Shown here in pieces: positions 1 to 6,633 of a DNA stretch of 16,630 bases; within the stretch, counting starts at the first letter, position 1, and every line of letters begins with the position of its first letter. A program made the translations under genes and the position numbers. The stretch lies in the NCBI GenBank assembly GCA_046733475.1, contig JBKPPF010000028.1, forward strand, positions 1 through 16,630, in the 5' to 3' direction. The notes beneath the pieces were generated by a model. It was not told where the DNA came from. It saw only the letters and a list, made by a program, of their open reading frames with translations, and ran no database searches. The DNA comes from DATEOR01 sp046733475 (GTDB lineage Bacteria; Actinomycetota; Thermoleophilia; Gaiellales; Gaiellaceae).

Positions 1-202
1 GCGCTTCCGCAGCCGCTTCGACCCGGAGTCGGACGGCGAGATCGAGAGCCGTTCGCTCGACTACCAGCGGCTCCTTCGCGAGCTGCTCACGGCCGAGCGG
101 AACGCGGTCTTCGACCTGCGCCGCGAGCGGCGAATCGACGACATCGTGATGCGCCGCGTCATCCGCGACCTAGACCTCGAGGAAGCGAGGCTCGATGGCT
201 GA
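1..202 (+). CDS. Na+/H+ antiporter (CPA1/NhaP-like), C-terminal end only
   Basis: An open frame enters from the left edge (frame starting at base 2) and stops with TGA at 200-202. It gives 66 residues with no start codon in the window. The tail is hydrophilic and helical, rich in Arg, Glu and Leu, and contains YQRLLRELLTAERNAVFDL followed by RRVIRDLDLEEARL. From memory this matches the cytoplasmic C-terminal tail of actinobacterial CPA1-family Na+/H+ antiporters, where a ...RDLDLEEARL ending is common. The membrane-embedded exchanger domain would lie upstream, outside the window, so transport activity is inferred from the tail alone. The stop overlaps the mutY start at 195 by 8 bp, which suggests co-transcription and translational coupling. 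The alternative is an unrelated protein with a charged helical tail. Confidence 0.6.
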   Translation, partial: RFRSRFDPESDGEIESRSLDYQRLLRELLTAERNAVFDLRRERRIDDIVMRRVIRDLDLEEARLDG

Positions 203-917
203 CCTCGAGCGGGCACTCCTCGGCTGGTACGCGGTCGAGGCCCGCGACCTGCCCTGGCGACGGACGCGTGACCCGTATGCGATCCTGGTCTCGGAAGTCA
301 TGCTCCAGCAGACGCAGGTGGAGCGCGTCGTCCCACGCTACCTGCGCTGGCTGGAACGCTGGCCGACCGTGGAGTCCCTGGCGACTGCGCCTCGCTCGGA
401 GGTCATCCGGGAATGGCAGGGACTGGGCTACAACCGGCGCGCCATCAACCTTCACCGCGCCACCGAGCGGATCGCGGAAACCGGCTGGCCCGACGACCTC
501 ACCGAGCTCCCGGGAGTCGGGCGCTACACAGCCGATGCGGTGGCGCGATTCGCCATTGAAGCGGATGTCCTCCCGGTGGACGTCAACGTCGCCCGCGTCC
601 TCGAGCGCACCGGAGGCCGCTTCGGGCCCGCCTCGGCGCACGCGCTCATGGACCTCGGCGCAACCGTTTGCCTGGCGCGACTTCCCCGATGCGGCGCCTG
701 CCCGCTCGCCGAGGCCTGCCCGTCGCGCGGCCGGCGCTACGAGCCCCTACGCAAGCAAGGCCGGTTCGAGGGCTCGTTCAGGCAGCTCCGCGCGCAGACG
801 CTGCGGCTCGTCGCCGAGCAGGCGCGCCCTGCTGTCGACCTGGATGGCGAAGCGGTCGCCGCGCTAGCGCGCGACGGCCTCGTCCGTCTCGACGACGGGC
901 TGGTTCGCCTGCCGTAG
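195..917 (+). CDS. mutY: A/G-specific adenine DNA glycosylase MutY (short form)
   Basis: A 240-residue HhH-GPD glycosylase that removes adenine mispaired with 8-oxoguanine in base excision repair. Visible motifs: SEVMLQQTQV around residues 33-42, with E34 as the catalytic glutamate; WQGLGYNRRAINLH near 74-87; the helix-hairpin-helix LPGVGRYTA at 105-113; the catalytic aspartate D129 in PVDVNVARVL; and a [4Fe-4S] cluster motif C159-X6-C166-X2-C169-X5-C175. After residue 180 there is only a short region beginning KQGRFEGSFRQLR, typical of actinobacterial MutY, so the NUDIX-like 8-oxoG recognition domain of E. coli MutY is absent. The ATG at 195 lies inside the end of the antiporter gene. The last 54 bp overlap the convergently transcribed rhodanese gene. 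Confidence 0.93.
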   Translation: MADLERALLGWYAVEARDLPWRRTRDPYAILVSEVMLQQTQVERVVPRYLRWLERWPTVESLATAPRSEVIREWQGLGYNRRAINLHRATERIAETGWPDDLTELPGVGRYTADAVARFAIEADVLPVDVNVARVLERTGGRFGPASAHALMDLGATVCLARLPRCGACPLAEACPSRGRRYEPLRKQGRFEGSFRQLRAQTLRLVAEQARPAVDLDGEAVAALARDGLVRLDDGLVRLP

Positions 918-1292
918 CACCGGCAGCCCGGCCTTCTTCCAGTCCTCGACGCCGCCGATGACGTCGGTCGCGTCCTCGAAGCCCAGCTCCTGGAGCTGCG
1001 AGGCGGCGAGCACGGAGGCGTAGCCCTCCCGGCAGATGAGGATCACGCGCGCGTCGAGGGGAATCTTCTCGTTGGACGTGGGGCAGTCGGGGTCGAGACG
1101 CCAGAGGAGCGTCGAGAGCGGATGGTGAACCGAGCCGGGCACATAGCCCTGAGCCTGGCGCTGGTCCGGAGAGCGCGTGTCGACGAGGATGGCCCCGGCC
1201 CGCATCTCGGCCCAAGCCTCGACCGGGCTGAGCCGACCGAGCCGGACAGCGGCGTCGGCGAGGAGGTCGTCTATGGGCCTTCGGGGACTCAC
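864..1292 (-). CDS. Rhodanese-like sulfurtransferase domain protein
   Basis: A 142-residue single rhodanese domain. Visible features: VDTRSPDQR (D38, R40) near the first conserved block; GYVPGSVHHPLS at 49-60, matching the family GHIPGAxHxP; and an active-site loop starting at C87 (CREGYAS) that would carry the persulfide; then a C-terminal GGVEDWKKAGLPV typical of the fold. It probably moves sulfane sulfur or detoxifies thiols; the physiological acceptor cannot be read from the sequence. It starts with GTG at 1290-1292, which overlaps the ispF stop as GTGA, so it is the last gene of the carD-ispD-ispF run and is probably translationally coupled to ispF. Its 3' end runs 54 bp into the opposite-strand end of mutY. 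Confidence 0.88.
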   Translation of the reverse strand: MSPRRPIDDLLADAAVRLGRLSPVEAWAEMRAGAILVDTRSPDQRQAQGYVPGSVHHPLSTLLWRLDPDCPTSNEKIPLDARVILICREGYASVLAASQLQELGFEDATDVIGGVEDWKKAGLPVLRQANQPVVETDEAVAR

Positions 1293-1783
1293 GTGACGAT
1301 GGTATCGCGCTTGCGGAGCAAGGCAACCGCCTGCGCGGCCAGCCCTTCGCCGCGGCCCGTGAAGCCGAGCCGGTCAGTGGTCGTGGCCCGAACGGTGAGC
1401 CTGTCCATGCCGACACCCAGTACCCCGCTCAGAGCCTCCCGCAACTCGTCGCGCACAGGCGCGATCCGCGGCTCCTGCCCGATGAGGACACAGTCGGCGT
1501 TGACGAGCTCCCAGCCGGCCTCCTGTGCATCCTGGTAGGCGCGCCTGAGCAGGTCGAGCGACGACGCGCCCTCCCACTGCGCGTCCCCCGACGGAAAGAG
1601 GGCTCCGATGTCCTCGAGGCCCGCTGCGCCCAGGATCGCGTCGATCAGAGCGTGCGAGACGACGTCGCCGTCCGAGTGTCCGGCCAGCCCGCGGCCGGAA
1701 AGCTCGACGCCTCCGAGGACGAGCTTCGCCTCGTCCGTGAAAGCGTGTGCATCGATTCCGATCCCGACGCGGAGCTCACTCAT
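1289..1783 (-). CDS. ispF: 2-C-methyl-D-erythritol 2,4-cyclodiphosphate synthase IspF
   Basis: A 164-residue protein of normal family length. It catalyses the fifth MEP-pathway step, converting CDP-ME-2-phosphate to MEcPP with loss of CMP. Metal ligands are visible as D11 and H13 in GIDAHAF and H44 in the block GHSDGDVVSHALIDAILGA. The region DIGALFPSGD and the C-terminal signature TTTDRLGFTGRGEG at 134-147 are diagnostic. ATG start at 1781-1783. It overlaps the 3' end of ispD by 8 bp, and its stop overlaps the GTG of the rhodanese gene, so the three genes form one translationally coupled unit. Confidence 0.96.
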   Translation of the reverse strand: MSELRVGIGIDAHAFTDEAKLVLGGVELSGRGLAGHSDGDVVSHALIDAILGAAGLEDIGALFPSGDAQWEGASSLDLLRRAYQDAQEAGWELVNADCVLIGQEPRIAPVRDELREALSGVLGVGMDRLTVRATTTDRLGFTGRGEGLAAQAVALLRKRDTIVT

Positions 1784-2450
1784 TGGCGAGCAGAGTCTCT
1801 ACGAAGGCGAGGTCGGACGCAGTCGTGATCTTGACGAGGCGCGGGTCGCCCTCGACGACGCGCACCCTGCCGCCGGCCGCCTCCACGAGTCCCGCACAGT
1901 CGCTCGCATCTCCACCGCGCAGGAGCGCGTCCCGCAGCGTGGCGACGGCAAACGCCTGCGGCGTCTGGATCGCATAGAGCCCGGTTCGGTCGACGGTCTC
2001 GGCGACGCGCCCATGCTGGTCGACTCGCTTCACGGTGTCGGCGAGCGGCACCCCGGCGACGACGCCGTCCCAGTCCTCGGCGAGGCCGCCGAGAACGCGG
2101 CCGATGACCTCCTGCGGGAGAAGCGGCCGGGCCGCGTCGTGAACCAGGACGATGAGAGCGTCGTCCGGGATCTCCGCGACCCCCGCGCGCACCGAGTCGG
2201 CCCGAGTGGCGCCGCCGGCCACCACAGAATTGACCTTGCCGGCGTTGAGCTCCTCGGCGAGCAGGATGGCCGGCTCCTCCCATTCCTCCGGGACGACGAC
2301 CACGACCGCGTCGATCCACTCAGAGGCCTCGAGGCGCTCGAGGCTCTCGGCGAGAAGCACACGCTTCCCGAGCCCGATGAAAGCCTTCGGCCGGTCACCG
2401 CCGAGCCGCTCTCCGCGGCCGGCTGCGACGAGGACGGCCCAGGTGCTCAC
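1776..2450 (-). CDS. ispD: 2-C-methyl-D-erythritol 4-phosphate cytidylyltransferase IspD
   Basis: A 224-residue nucleotidyltransferase that makes CDP-ME from MEP and CTP in the MEP isoprenoid pathway. Motifs: the N-terminal CTP-binding loop AAGRGERLGGDRPKAF at 9-24, with K22 as the likely catalytic lysine; VHDAARPLL at 103-111; DTVKRV; ETVDRTGLYAIQTPQAF at 151-167; and KITTASDL near 208-215, equivalent to the conserved KITTPEDL. The position usually reading TDDAS is SDCAG here, a mild variation. It starts with GTG at 2448-2450, overlapping the lipoprotein stop as GTGA. IspD and IspF are separate adjacent proteins, not an IspDF fusion. Confidence 0.96.
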   Translation of the reverse strand: MSTWAVLVAAGRGERLGGDRPKAFIGLGKRVLLAESLERLEASEWIDAVVVVVPEEWEEPAILLAEELNAGKVNSVVAGGATRADSVRAGVAEIPDDALIVLVHDAARPLLPQEVIGRVLGGLAEDWDGVVAGVPLADTVKRVDQHGRVAETVDRTGLYAIQTPQAFAVATLRDALLRGGDASDCAGLVEAAGGRVRVVEGDPRLVKITTASDLAFVETLLANE

Positions 2451-3370
2451 TGCGGGAGAGCGACGAGCTGCCCGTTGCGCTCTTCGAAGAGCTCCGGACT
2501 GAGCGGGTTCTTTCCCGTGGTGAACTCCTGCAGGACCTTGCCTTTGATCACAGGCGCATAGTTGCGTGTGAGGGCGACGAACACGCTCTCGAGCGGCACC
2601 GCGTAGACCGCCGGCCCGCCGAGCTCCTTCACGATCTGGCGCCTCAGGCCGGGGACGAGCATGCGCGAGGCGTCGTAGCCGTCGCCGGAGGCCCAGCCGC
2701 AGAGTTTCTGGCCTCCCGAGGGCTCGCAGAGAAGCTTCTGGTCCTTGTTCGTCTGCTTCTCCAGATTGGACAGCGCCAGCGAGTCGATGGCGTCCACGGA
2801 CTGGCCCCAGCGCGCGAGGTCGTCCTTGGTAGCGACCGTGAAGTAGTGGTCGCCCTGCACCGCATAGAGGACTTCGAGGTCGTCGAACCGCTTGGTCGCG
2901 GGGTCGTTCTCGATCCGGCTCACGTCGACGCTTCGCTTCAGCATCGGCATCAGCTGGTTGCGCACCTCGGAGAAGCTCCGCTTGGTGTTCCCCGCCTCCA
3001 TGCGCCTGACGGCCTCCTGGACGAGGCCATCGACGATCTCGTCCTGACGGTCCGGGTCGGAGGTGTACTGCTCGTAGGCGTCGCCGAGGACGAGCTGCAC
3101 CGTGTCGAGGCCGCTCTGCTCGCTGACGTCGACGGTCAAGCCGAAGCCCGGGTCGCCCTGGAGGTCCGTGCCGGTGATGATCGCTGCAGCGACCTTGTTT
3201 TTGAAGTCGCGCTGGGAGAGCGCTCCCTGCGTGGTCGTCGTGGCGCCGCTGCTCGACCCCACGCTGGTGGTGCCACCGCTCGTCGCGCGGTCGCCGCCGC
3301 TGTCGCAGGCGGAAACGGACGAGGCCAGAAGCGCCATCAGGGCGAAGACGAGAAAAACCCGCACGCGCAT
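2447..3370 (-). CDS. Putative lipoprotein with a DUF1444/YtpQ-like domain
   Basis: A 307-residue protein with a clear lipoprotein signal: MRVRVF, a hydrophobic stretch, then the lipobox VSAC with C22 as the lipidated cysteine. A low-complexity Ser/Thr/Gly linker (about 23-48) would tether the domain outside the membrane. The soluble part (about 50-307) matches, from memory, the layout of the DUF1444 (UPF0354, Bacillus YtpQ) family: a central LEVLYAVQGDHYFTVATKDDL, the hallmark GDGYDASRML at 229-238, AVYAVPLESVFVAL near 254-267, and a C-terminal ...NPLSPELFEERNGQLVALP. YtpQ itself is cytoplasmic, so an exported lipidated version is a variation. The biochemical function is unknown. It lies 49 bp downstream of carD and its stop overlaps the ispD start, so it is probably in the same operon. 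Confidence 0.8.
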   Translation of the reverse strand: MRVRVFLVFALMALLASSVSACDSGGDRATSGGTTSVGSSSGATTTTQGALSQRDFKNKVAAAIITGTDLQGDPGFGLTVDVSEQSGLDTVQLVLGDAYEQYTSDPDRQDEIVDGLVQEAVRRMEAGNTKRSFSEVRNQLMPMLKRSVDVSRIENDPATKRFDDLEVLYAVQGDHYFTVATKDDLARWGQSVDAIDSLALSNLEKQTNKDQKLLCEPSGGQKLCGWASGDGYDASRMLVPGLRRQIVKELGGPAVYAVPLESVFVALTRNYAPVIKGKVLQEFTTGKNPLSPELFEERNGQLVALPQ

Positions 3371-3419
3371 AGGATGCCGACGGCCGCGTGCCGCCCGTCG
3401 CAGTAACTGGGGAGTCGAG

Positions 3420-3914
3420 TTAGGCCGGCGCGGCGACGGACTCGAGCACCTCGTCGAGCCAGAGGCCTGCCGCTTCCTCGTCGAGCCCCTTCGCGTACAT
3501 GAGCTCGCTCGCGAGGATCTTCTTGGCCTTCACGAACATCTGCTTCTCCCCGGTCGAGAGGCCCTTCTCCTGATCCCGAAGGGACAGATTCCGAACGACC
3601 TCGGCCAGCTCGAAGATGTCGCCGGTCTTCATCTTGTCCCGGTTGTGCTTGAAGCGGCGATTCCAGTTCTTCGGCATCTTGGTGCCACTGCCGTGCAGGA
3701 CCTCGAGCACCTGCTCCACCATCTCTTCGTCGATCACTTTGCGAAGGCCGACTCGCTCGGCGTTCTCCGCGGGCACGTTGACCGTCATGTCGTTGTGCAG
3801 GATCTTGATGGTCAGGTATTCGCGCTCCTGCCCCAGAATGGTTCGTTTCTCCTTCTTCACCACGGTGCCAGCGCCATGATGGGGATAAACGACCTTATCG
3901 CCGACTTTGTACAA
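3420..3914 (-). CDS. carD: CarD-family RNA polymerase-binding transcription regulator
   Basis: A 164-residue CarD. The N-terminal RNA polymerase-interacting Tudor-like domain (about 1-60) reads VGDKVVYPHHGAGTV with EYLTIKIL and MTVNVPAENAERVGLR. The helical C-terminal DNA-binding domain follows, with PKNWNRRFKHNRDKM at 81-95; W84 corresponds to the tryptophan (W85 in Mycobacterium CarD) that wedges into the upstream edge of the transcription bubble. CarD stabilises open complexes at many promoters, notably those for rRNA. The start is TTG at 3912-3914, preceded 5 nt upstream by a strong Shine-Dalgarno AGGAGG (3920-3925 on the plus strand), which fixes it. The gene has its own promoter in the disA-carD gap and probably drives the lipoprotein-ispD-ispF-rhodanese run. 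Confidence 0.95.
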   Translation of the reverse strand: MYKVGDKVVYPHHGAGTVVKKEKRTILGQEREYLTIKILHNDMTVNVPAENAERVGLRKVIDEEMVEQVLEVLHGSGTKMPKNWNRRFKHNRDKMKTGDIFELAEVVRNLSLRDQEKGLSTGEKQMFVKAKKILASELMYAKGLDEEAAGLWLDEVLESVAAPA

Positions 3915-3972
3915 GCTCTCCTCCTCTTCCCGGGCCTAAAAAAAGCCGCGCCAGATGCCTGCGGAAGCAGCC

Positions 3973-4002
3973 ATTGTATCGGAAATGCGCTTAAAACGGC
4001 AA
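3973..4002 (-). promoter_or_regulatory. Candidate sigma70-type promoter of carD
   Basis: On the minus strand, TTGCCG (plus-strand 3997-4002) and TACAAT (3973-3978) are separated by 18 bp in an unusually AT-rich stretch. The start point would fall near 3966, leaving a leader of about 50 nt before the carD TTG codon. The leader contains a run of seven T (minus strand, 3938-3944). Seen by eye only. Confidence 0.55.
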
Positions 4003-4017
4003 GTTTCCAGGGCTTTT

Positions 4018-4035
4018 GTGCCCGATTGCGGGCAC
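4018..4035 (-). terminator. Hairpin after disA, weak terminator candidate
   Basis: GTGCCCG and CGGGCAC form a perfect 7-bp stem with a 4-nt loop, 31 bp after the disA stop and just upstream of the carD -35 box. On the disA (minus) strand it is followed by AAAAGCC rather than a U-tract, so it is not a canonical intrinsic terminator. It could instead be an operator for the carD promoter. Confidence 0.3.
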
Positions 4036-4066
4036 TTTGCAGCCTGAGCGAGGCTAATTCGGCGCG

Positions 4067-5152
4067 TTAAAGCTGCAAATAGCGGTCAACAAGATTGTGC
4101 TCCTGCAGCCGGCGCAGGCCCTCGCGGATCTCACGCGCCCGGACCGCACCGACACCGTCGACCGCCTCGAGGTCCCTGTGGCTCGCGCGGATGACCGCAT
4201 CGAGTGAGGAAAAGTCCTGCACGAGGTGGCGGATGACGTTGTCCGGGAGCCTCGGGATCCTGGAGAGTACCCGGTAACCACGGGGTTGCACCCCGTAGTC
4301 GAGCGGATTCGTGTCGCGCGCGTAGCCGAGCGCTTCGGTGAGCTCCTCGAACTCGAGCAGCTGCGTGTGCGTCAGGCCGGCGAGGCGCTCGAGCACCTCG
4401 GCTGCCTTCTGCGGCTCGCCCGAGGGCTCGTAGTCGTAGACGATCGACGCCTTGTCGCGCGGCACGTCCTCAATGAGCTCGTCGAGCTGCATGCGGATCA
4501 GGCGCCCCTCGCCGCCGAGCTCGACGCAGTTGCGCTCGATCTCCTCGGCCATCCTCGTCGTCATCTCGGCGCGCTGGACGACCACGAGCACGTCGTCGAG
4601 CATGACGGCGCTCTGGAACTCGAGCGCGGTCAGGCGCGTGAGGCCCTGGTCGAGGCGCTGGCGATAGGTCTCGAGCGTGCCGAGCGCCTGGTTCGTGCGG
4701 GCCAGCACGTCGGAGATCTCGCCGAGTTGGTAGCGGAGGTCGCGGACGAAGATGGTGACCGTCTCGCGCTGCTGCGAGATCGAGATCACAAGCGCCTCGG
4801 TCTGCTTGGCGACGCGCTCGGCGGTGCGGTGACGCGTGCCCGTTTCCTCCGATGCGATCGACGGGTCCGGCATGAGCTGCACGTTCGCGTAGACGATCTT
4901 CTGCGCCGTCTCGTTCAGGATGATCGCGCCGTCCATCTTGGCCAGCTCGTAGATGAGCTGGGACGTGAACGGCAGGTCGAGCCGCATGCCGCCGGAGTAG
5001 AGGAACGACAGCGCGTTCGGGTCGCCGATGACGAGGAGCGCCCCGAGCTCGGCGCGGATGATGTCGTCCATCCCCGCGCGCAGGGGGGTTCCCGGTGCGA
5101 CCCGGCTCAGAGCCGAGAGGAGAGTCTTGTCAGTCCGAGGATCCGCTCGCAT
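4067..5152 (-). CDS. disA: DNA integrity scanning diadenylate cyclase DisA
   Basis: A 361-residue DisA that condenses two ATP into c-di-AMP and slows when bound to branched DNA. The N-terminal DAC domain (about 1-150) carries both catalytic motifs, D74-G75-A76 and R107-H108-R109-T110 within EETGTRHRTAERVAKQ. A long helical spine follows (about 150-300). The C-terminal helix-hairpin-helix DNA-binding region contains LEAVDGVGAVRAREIREGL near the end. Length is normal for the family. ATG at 5150-5152 lies inside radA: the radA stop at 5130-5132 is 23 bp into disA, so the two are co-transcribed, consistent with the known functional link between DisA and RadA. Confidence 0.96.
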   Translation of the reverse strand: MRADPRTDKTLLSALSRVAPGTPLRAGMDDIIRAELGALLVIGDPNALSFLYSGGMRLDLPFTSQLIYELAKMDGAIILNETAQKIVYANVQLMPDPSIASEETGTRHRTAERVAKQTEALVISISQQRETVTIFVRDLRYQLGEISDVLARTNQALGTLETYRQRLDQGLTRLTALEFQSAVMLDDVLVVVQRAEMTTRMAEEIERNCVELGGEGRLIRMQLDELIEDVPRDKASIVYDYEPSGEPQKAAEVLERLAGLTHTQLLEFEELTEALGYARDTNPLDYGVQPRGYRVLSRIPRLPDNVIRHLVQDFSSLDAVIRASHRDLEAVDGVGAVRAREIREGLRRLQEHNLVDRYLQL

Positions 5153-6485
5153 CGAGCCCCGCTTGAATGGCCTGTCTCAGCGTTCCCGCTGCCGTCAGGC
5201 GCATTTTGCCACGGGGCTCGGTGCCTTCCGGCACGATCGTCACGGAAAAGCCGAGCTTGGCGCATTCGGCCAGCCGCCGCTCAGCCTGGCTCGCGGGCCG
5301 AAGACGGCCGGTCAAGCCCACCTCGCCGAAGCACGCAAGCCCCTCGCGGACCTGCGTTCCGCGGGCGGCGGAGGCAATGGCGAGCGCGATGCCCAGGTCG
5401 GCACCCGGCTCGTCGATCCGCAGTCCACCCGCCACGTTGACGAAGACGTCGGCCTGACCGAGCGCGACCCCCGCATGCCGGCCGAGGACGGCGACGATCA
5501 TGGAAAGGCGCTTGGGGTCGACTCCGGTGGCGACCCGCCGCGGCATGGCGAGGTCGCTCGGAGAGACGAGGGCCTGGATCTCGAGGAGCAGCGGGCGCGT
5601 CCCTTCGAGCGCGCATACCACGGCCGAGCCGGGCTGGTCGTCCTGCGAGCGGCCGAAGAGCTCGGACGGATCCTCGACTCCCTCCAGGCCCGCGCCCGTC
5701 ATCTCGAAGACCCCGAGCTCATTGGTCGACCCGAACCGGTTTTTCACCGCGCGAAGGATGCGGTGCGAGCGGTAGCGGTCGCCCTCGAAATGCAGGACGC
5801 AGTCGACGAGGTGCTCGAGGACGCGCGGTCCCGCGACGTTTCCGTCCTTCGTCACGTGCCCGACGAGGAACGTGGCGATTCCCAGCTCCTTCGACACGCG
5901 AAGCATCCTGCCGGCGGCCTCACGGACCTGAGCCACCGAGCCCGGTGCCGATCCGAGCTCGGGCGCGTAGAGCGTCTGCACGGAGTCGATCACGCACACC
6001 TCAGGCCGCTCACTCTCAAGGGTGGCGCAGACCTCGTCGAGGTTCGTCTCAGCCAGGATGTTCACGTCGGCTCCGCCGCCGAGCCGCTCGGCGCGGAGCT
6101 TCACCTGTGCAGCCGACTCCTCGCCCGTGACGAGCAGGACCCGCCGGTCCGCGCTCAGCGAGCGGAGCGCCATGAGGAGGAGCGTCGACTTCCCGATGCC
6201 CGGGTCGCCGCTGACGAGCACGAGGCTCGCAGGCACGAGCCCGCCGCCGAGCACGCGATCGAGCTCGGTGACGCCCGTCGGGATCCGCTCGGCGTCGGCC
6301 GCGTCGACGTCGACGAGGCGGAGCAGCGGCCGGCCTGTCGCCTGAGTCGCGCCTTTCGGCACCGCGGCGATCCGCTCTTCGACGAGCGTGCCCCAGCTTC
6401 CGCACGTCGGGCACTTGCCGAGCCACTTCCCGGTCGTGTACCCGCATTCGGAGCAGGCGTGCTGGATTGCGGCGGCCTTTGCCAT
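5130..6485 (-). CDS. radA: DNA repair protein RadA (Sms)
   Basis: A 451-residue RadA, a RecA-like helicase that processes recombination intermediates. An N-terminal zinc finger has C11-X2-C14 and C25-X2-C28. Walker A is GDPGIGKST at 93-101, and Walker B lies near VCVIDSVQT (163-171). The RadA-specific KNRFG motif is at 248-252. The C-terminal third is the Lon-protease-like domain with ADLGIALAIASA and GEVGLTGRLRP. I chose ATG 6483-6485 because MAKAAAIQHACSECG is the standard N-terminus; an in-frame ATG 27 codons upstream (to 6566) adds residues unlike the family. No Shine-Dalgarno precedes the chosen ATG, but TACGAT lies 9 nt upstream, compatible with a leaderless or short-leader transcript. 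Confidence 0.95.
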   Translation of the reverse strand: MAKAAAIQHACSECGYTTGKWLGKCPTCGSWGTLVEERIAAVPKGATQATGRPLLRLVDVDAADAERIPTGVTELDRVLGGGLVPASLVLVSGDPGIGKSTLLLMALRSLSADRRVLLVTGEESAAQVKLRAERLGGGADVNILAETNLDEVCATLESERPEVCVIDSVQTLYAPELGSAPGSVAQVREAAGRMLRVSKELGIATFLVGHVTKDGNVAGPRVLEHLVDCVLHFEGDRYRSHRILRAVKNRFGSTNELGVFEMTGAGLEGVEDPSELFGRSQDDQPGSAVVCALEGTRPLLLEIQALVSPSDLAMPRRVATGVDPKRLSMIVAVLGRHAGVALGQADVFVNVAGGLRIDEPGADLGIALAIASAARGTQVREGLACFGEVGLTGRLRPASQAERRLAECAKLGFSVTIVPEGTEPRGKMRLTAAGTLRQAIQAGLDASGSSD

Positions 6486-6633
6486 GGGCGACCCATCGTA
6501 GGGCCGGGGTCCGACGTCTCGAGACTGCTGGGACAATCCCGCGACGATGCCGGCACAGATCTTCACCGACTCGGAACGACCCGACCTCTACGACCGCCTG
6601 CGAGCCGAACGTCTGGATGCGGCACGAACCGCG
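6486..6633. other. Gap between amine oxidoreductase gene and radA
   Basis: 148 bp. Apart from the -10-like TACGAT near radA I see no clear element. A plus-strand frame opens with ATG at 6547 and its first 29 codons lie in this gap, but it then runs antisense through the end of the oxidoreductase gene and is not called. No U-tract hairpin is visible for the upstream minus-strand unit. Confidence 0.5.
6495..6500 (-). promoter_or_regulatory. -10-like element before radA
   Basis: TACGAT on the minus strand, 9 nt before the radA ATG, fits TANNNT. There is no recognisable -35 and no Shine-Dalgarno, the arrangement seen at leaderless actinobacterial genes. Confidence 0.35.
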
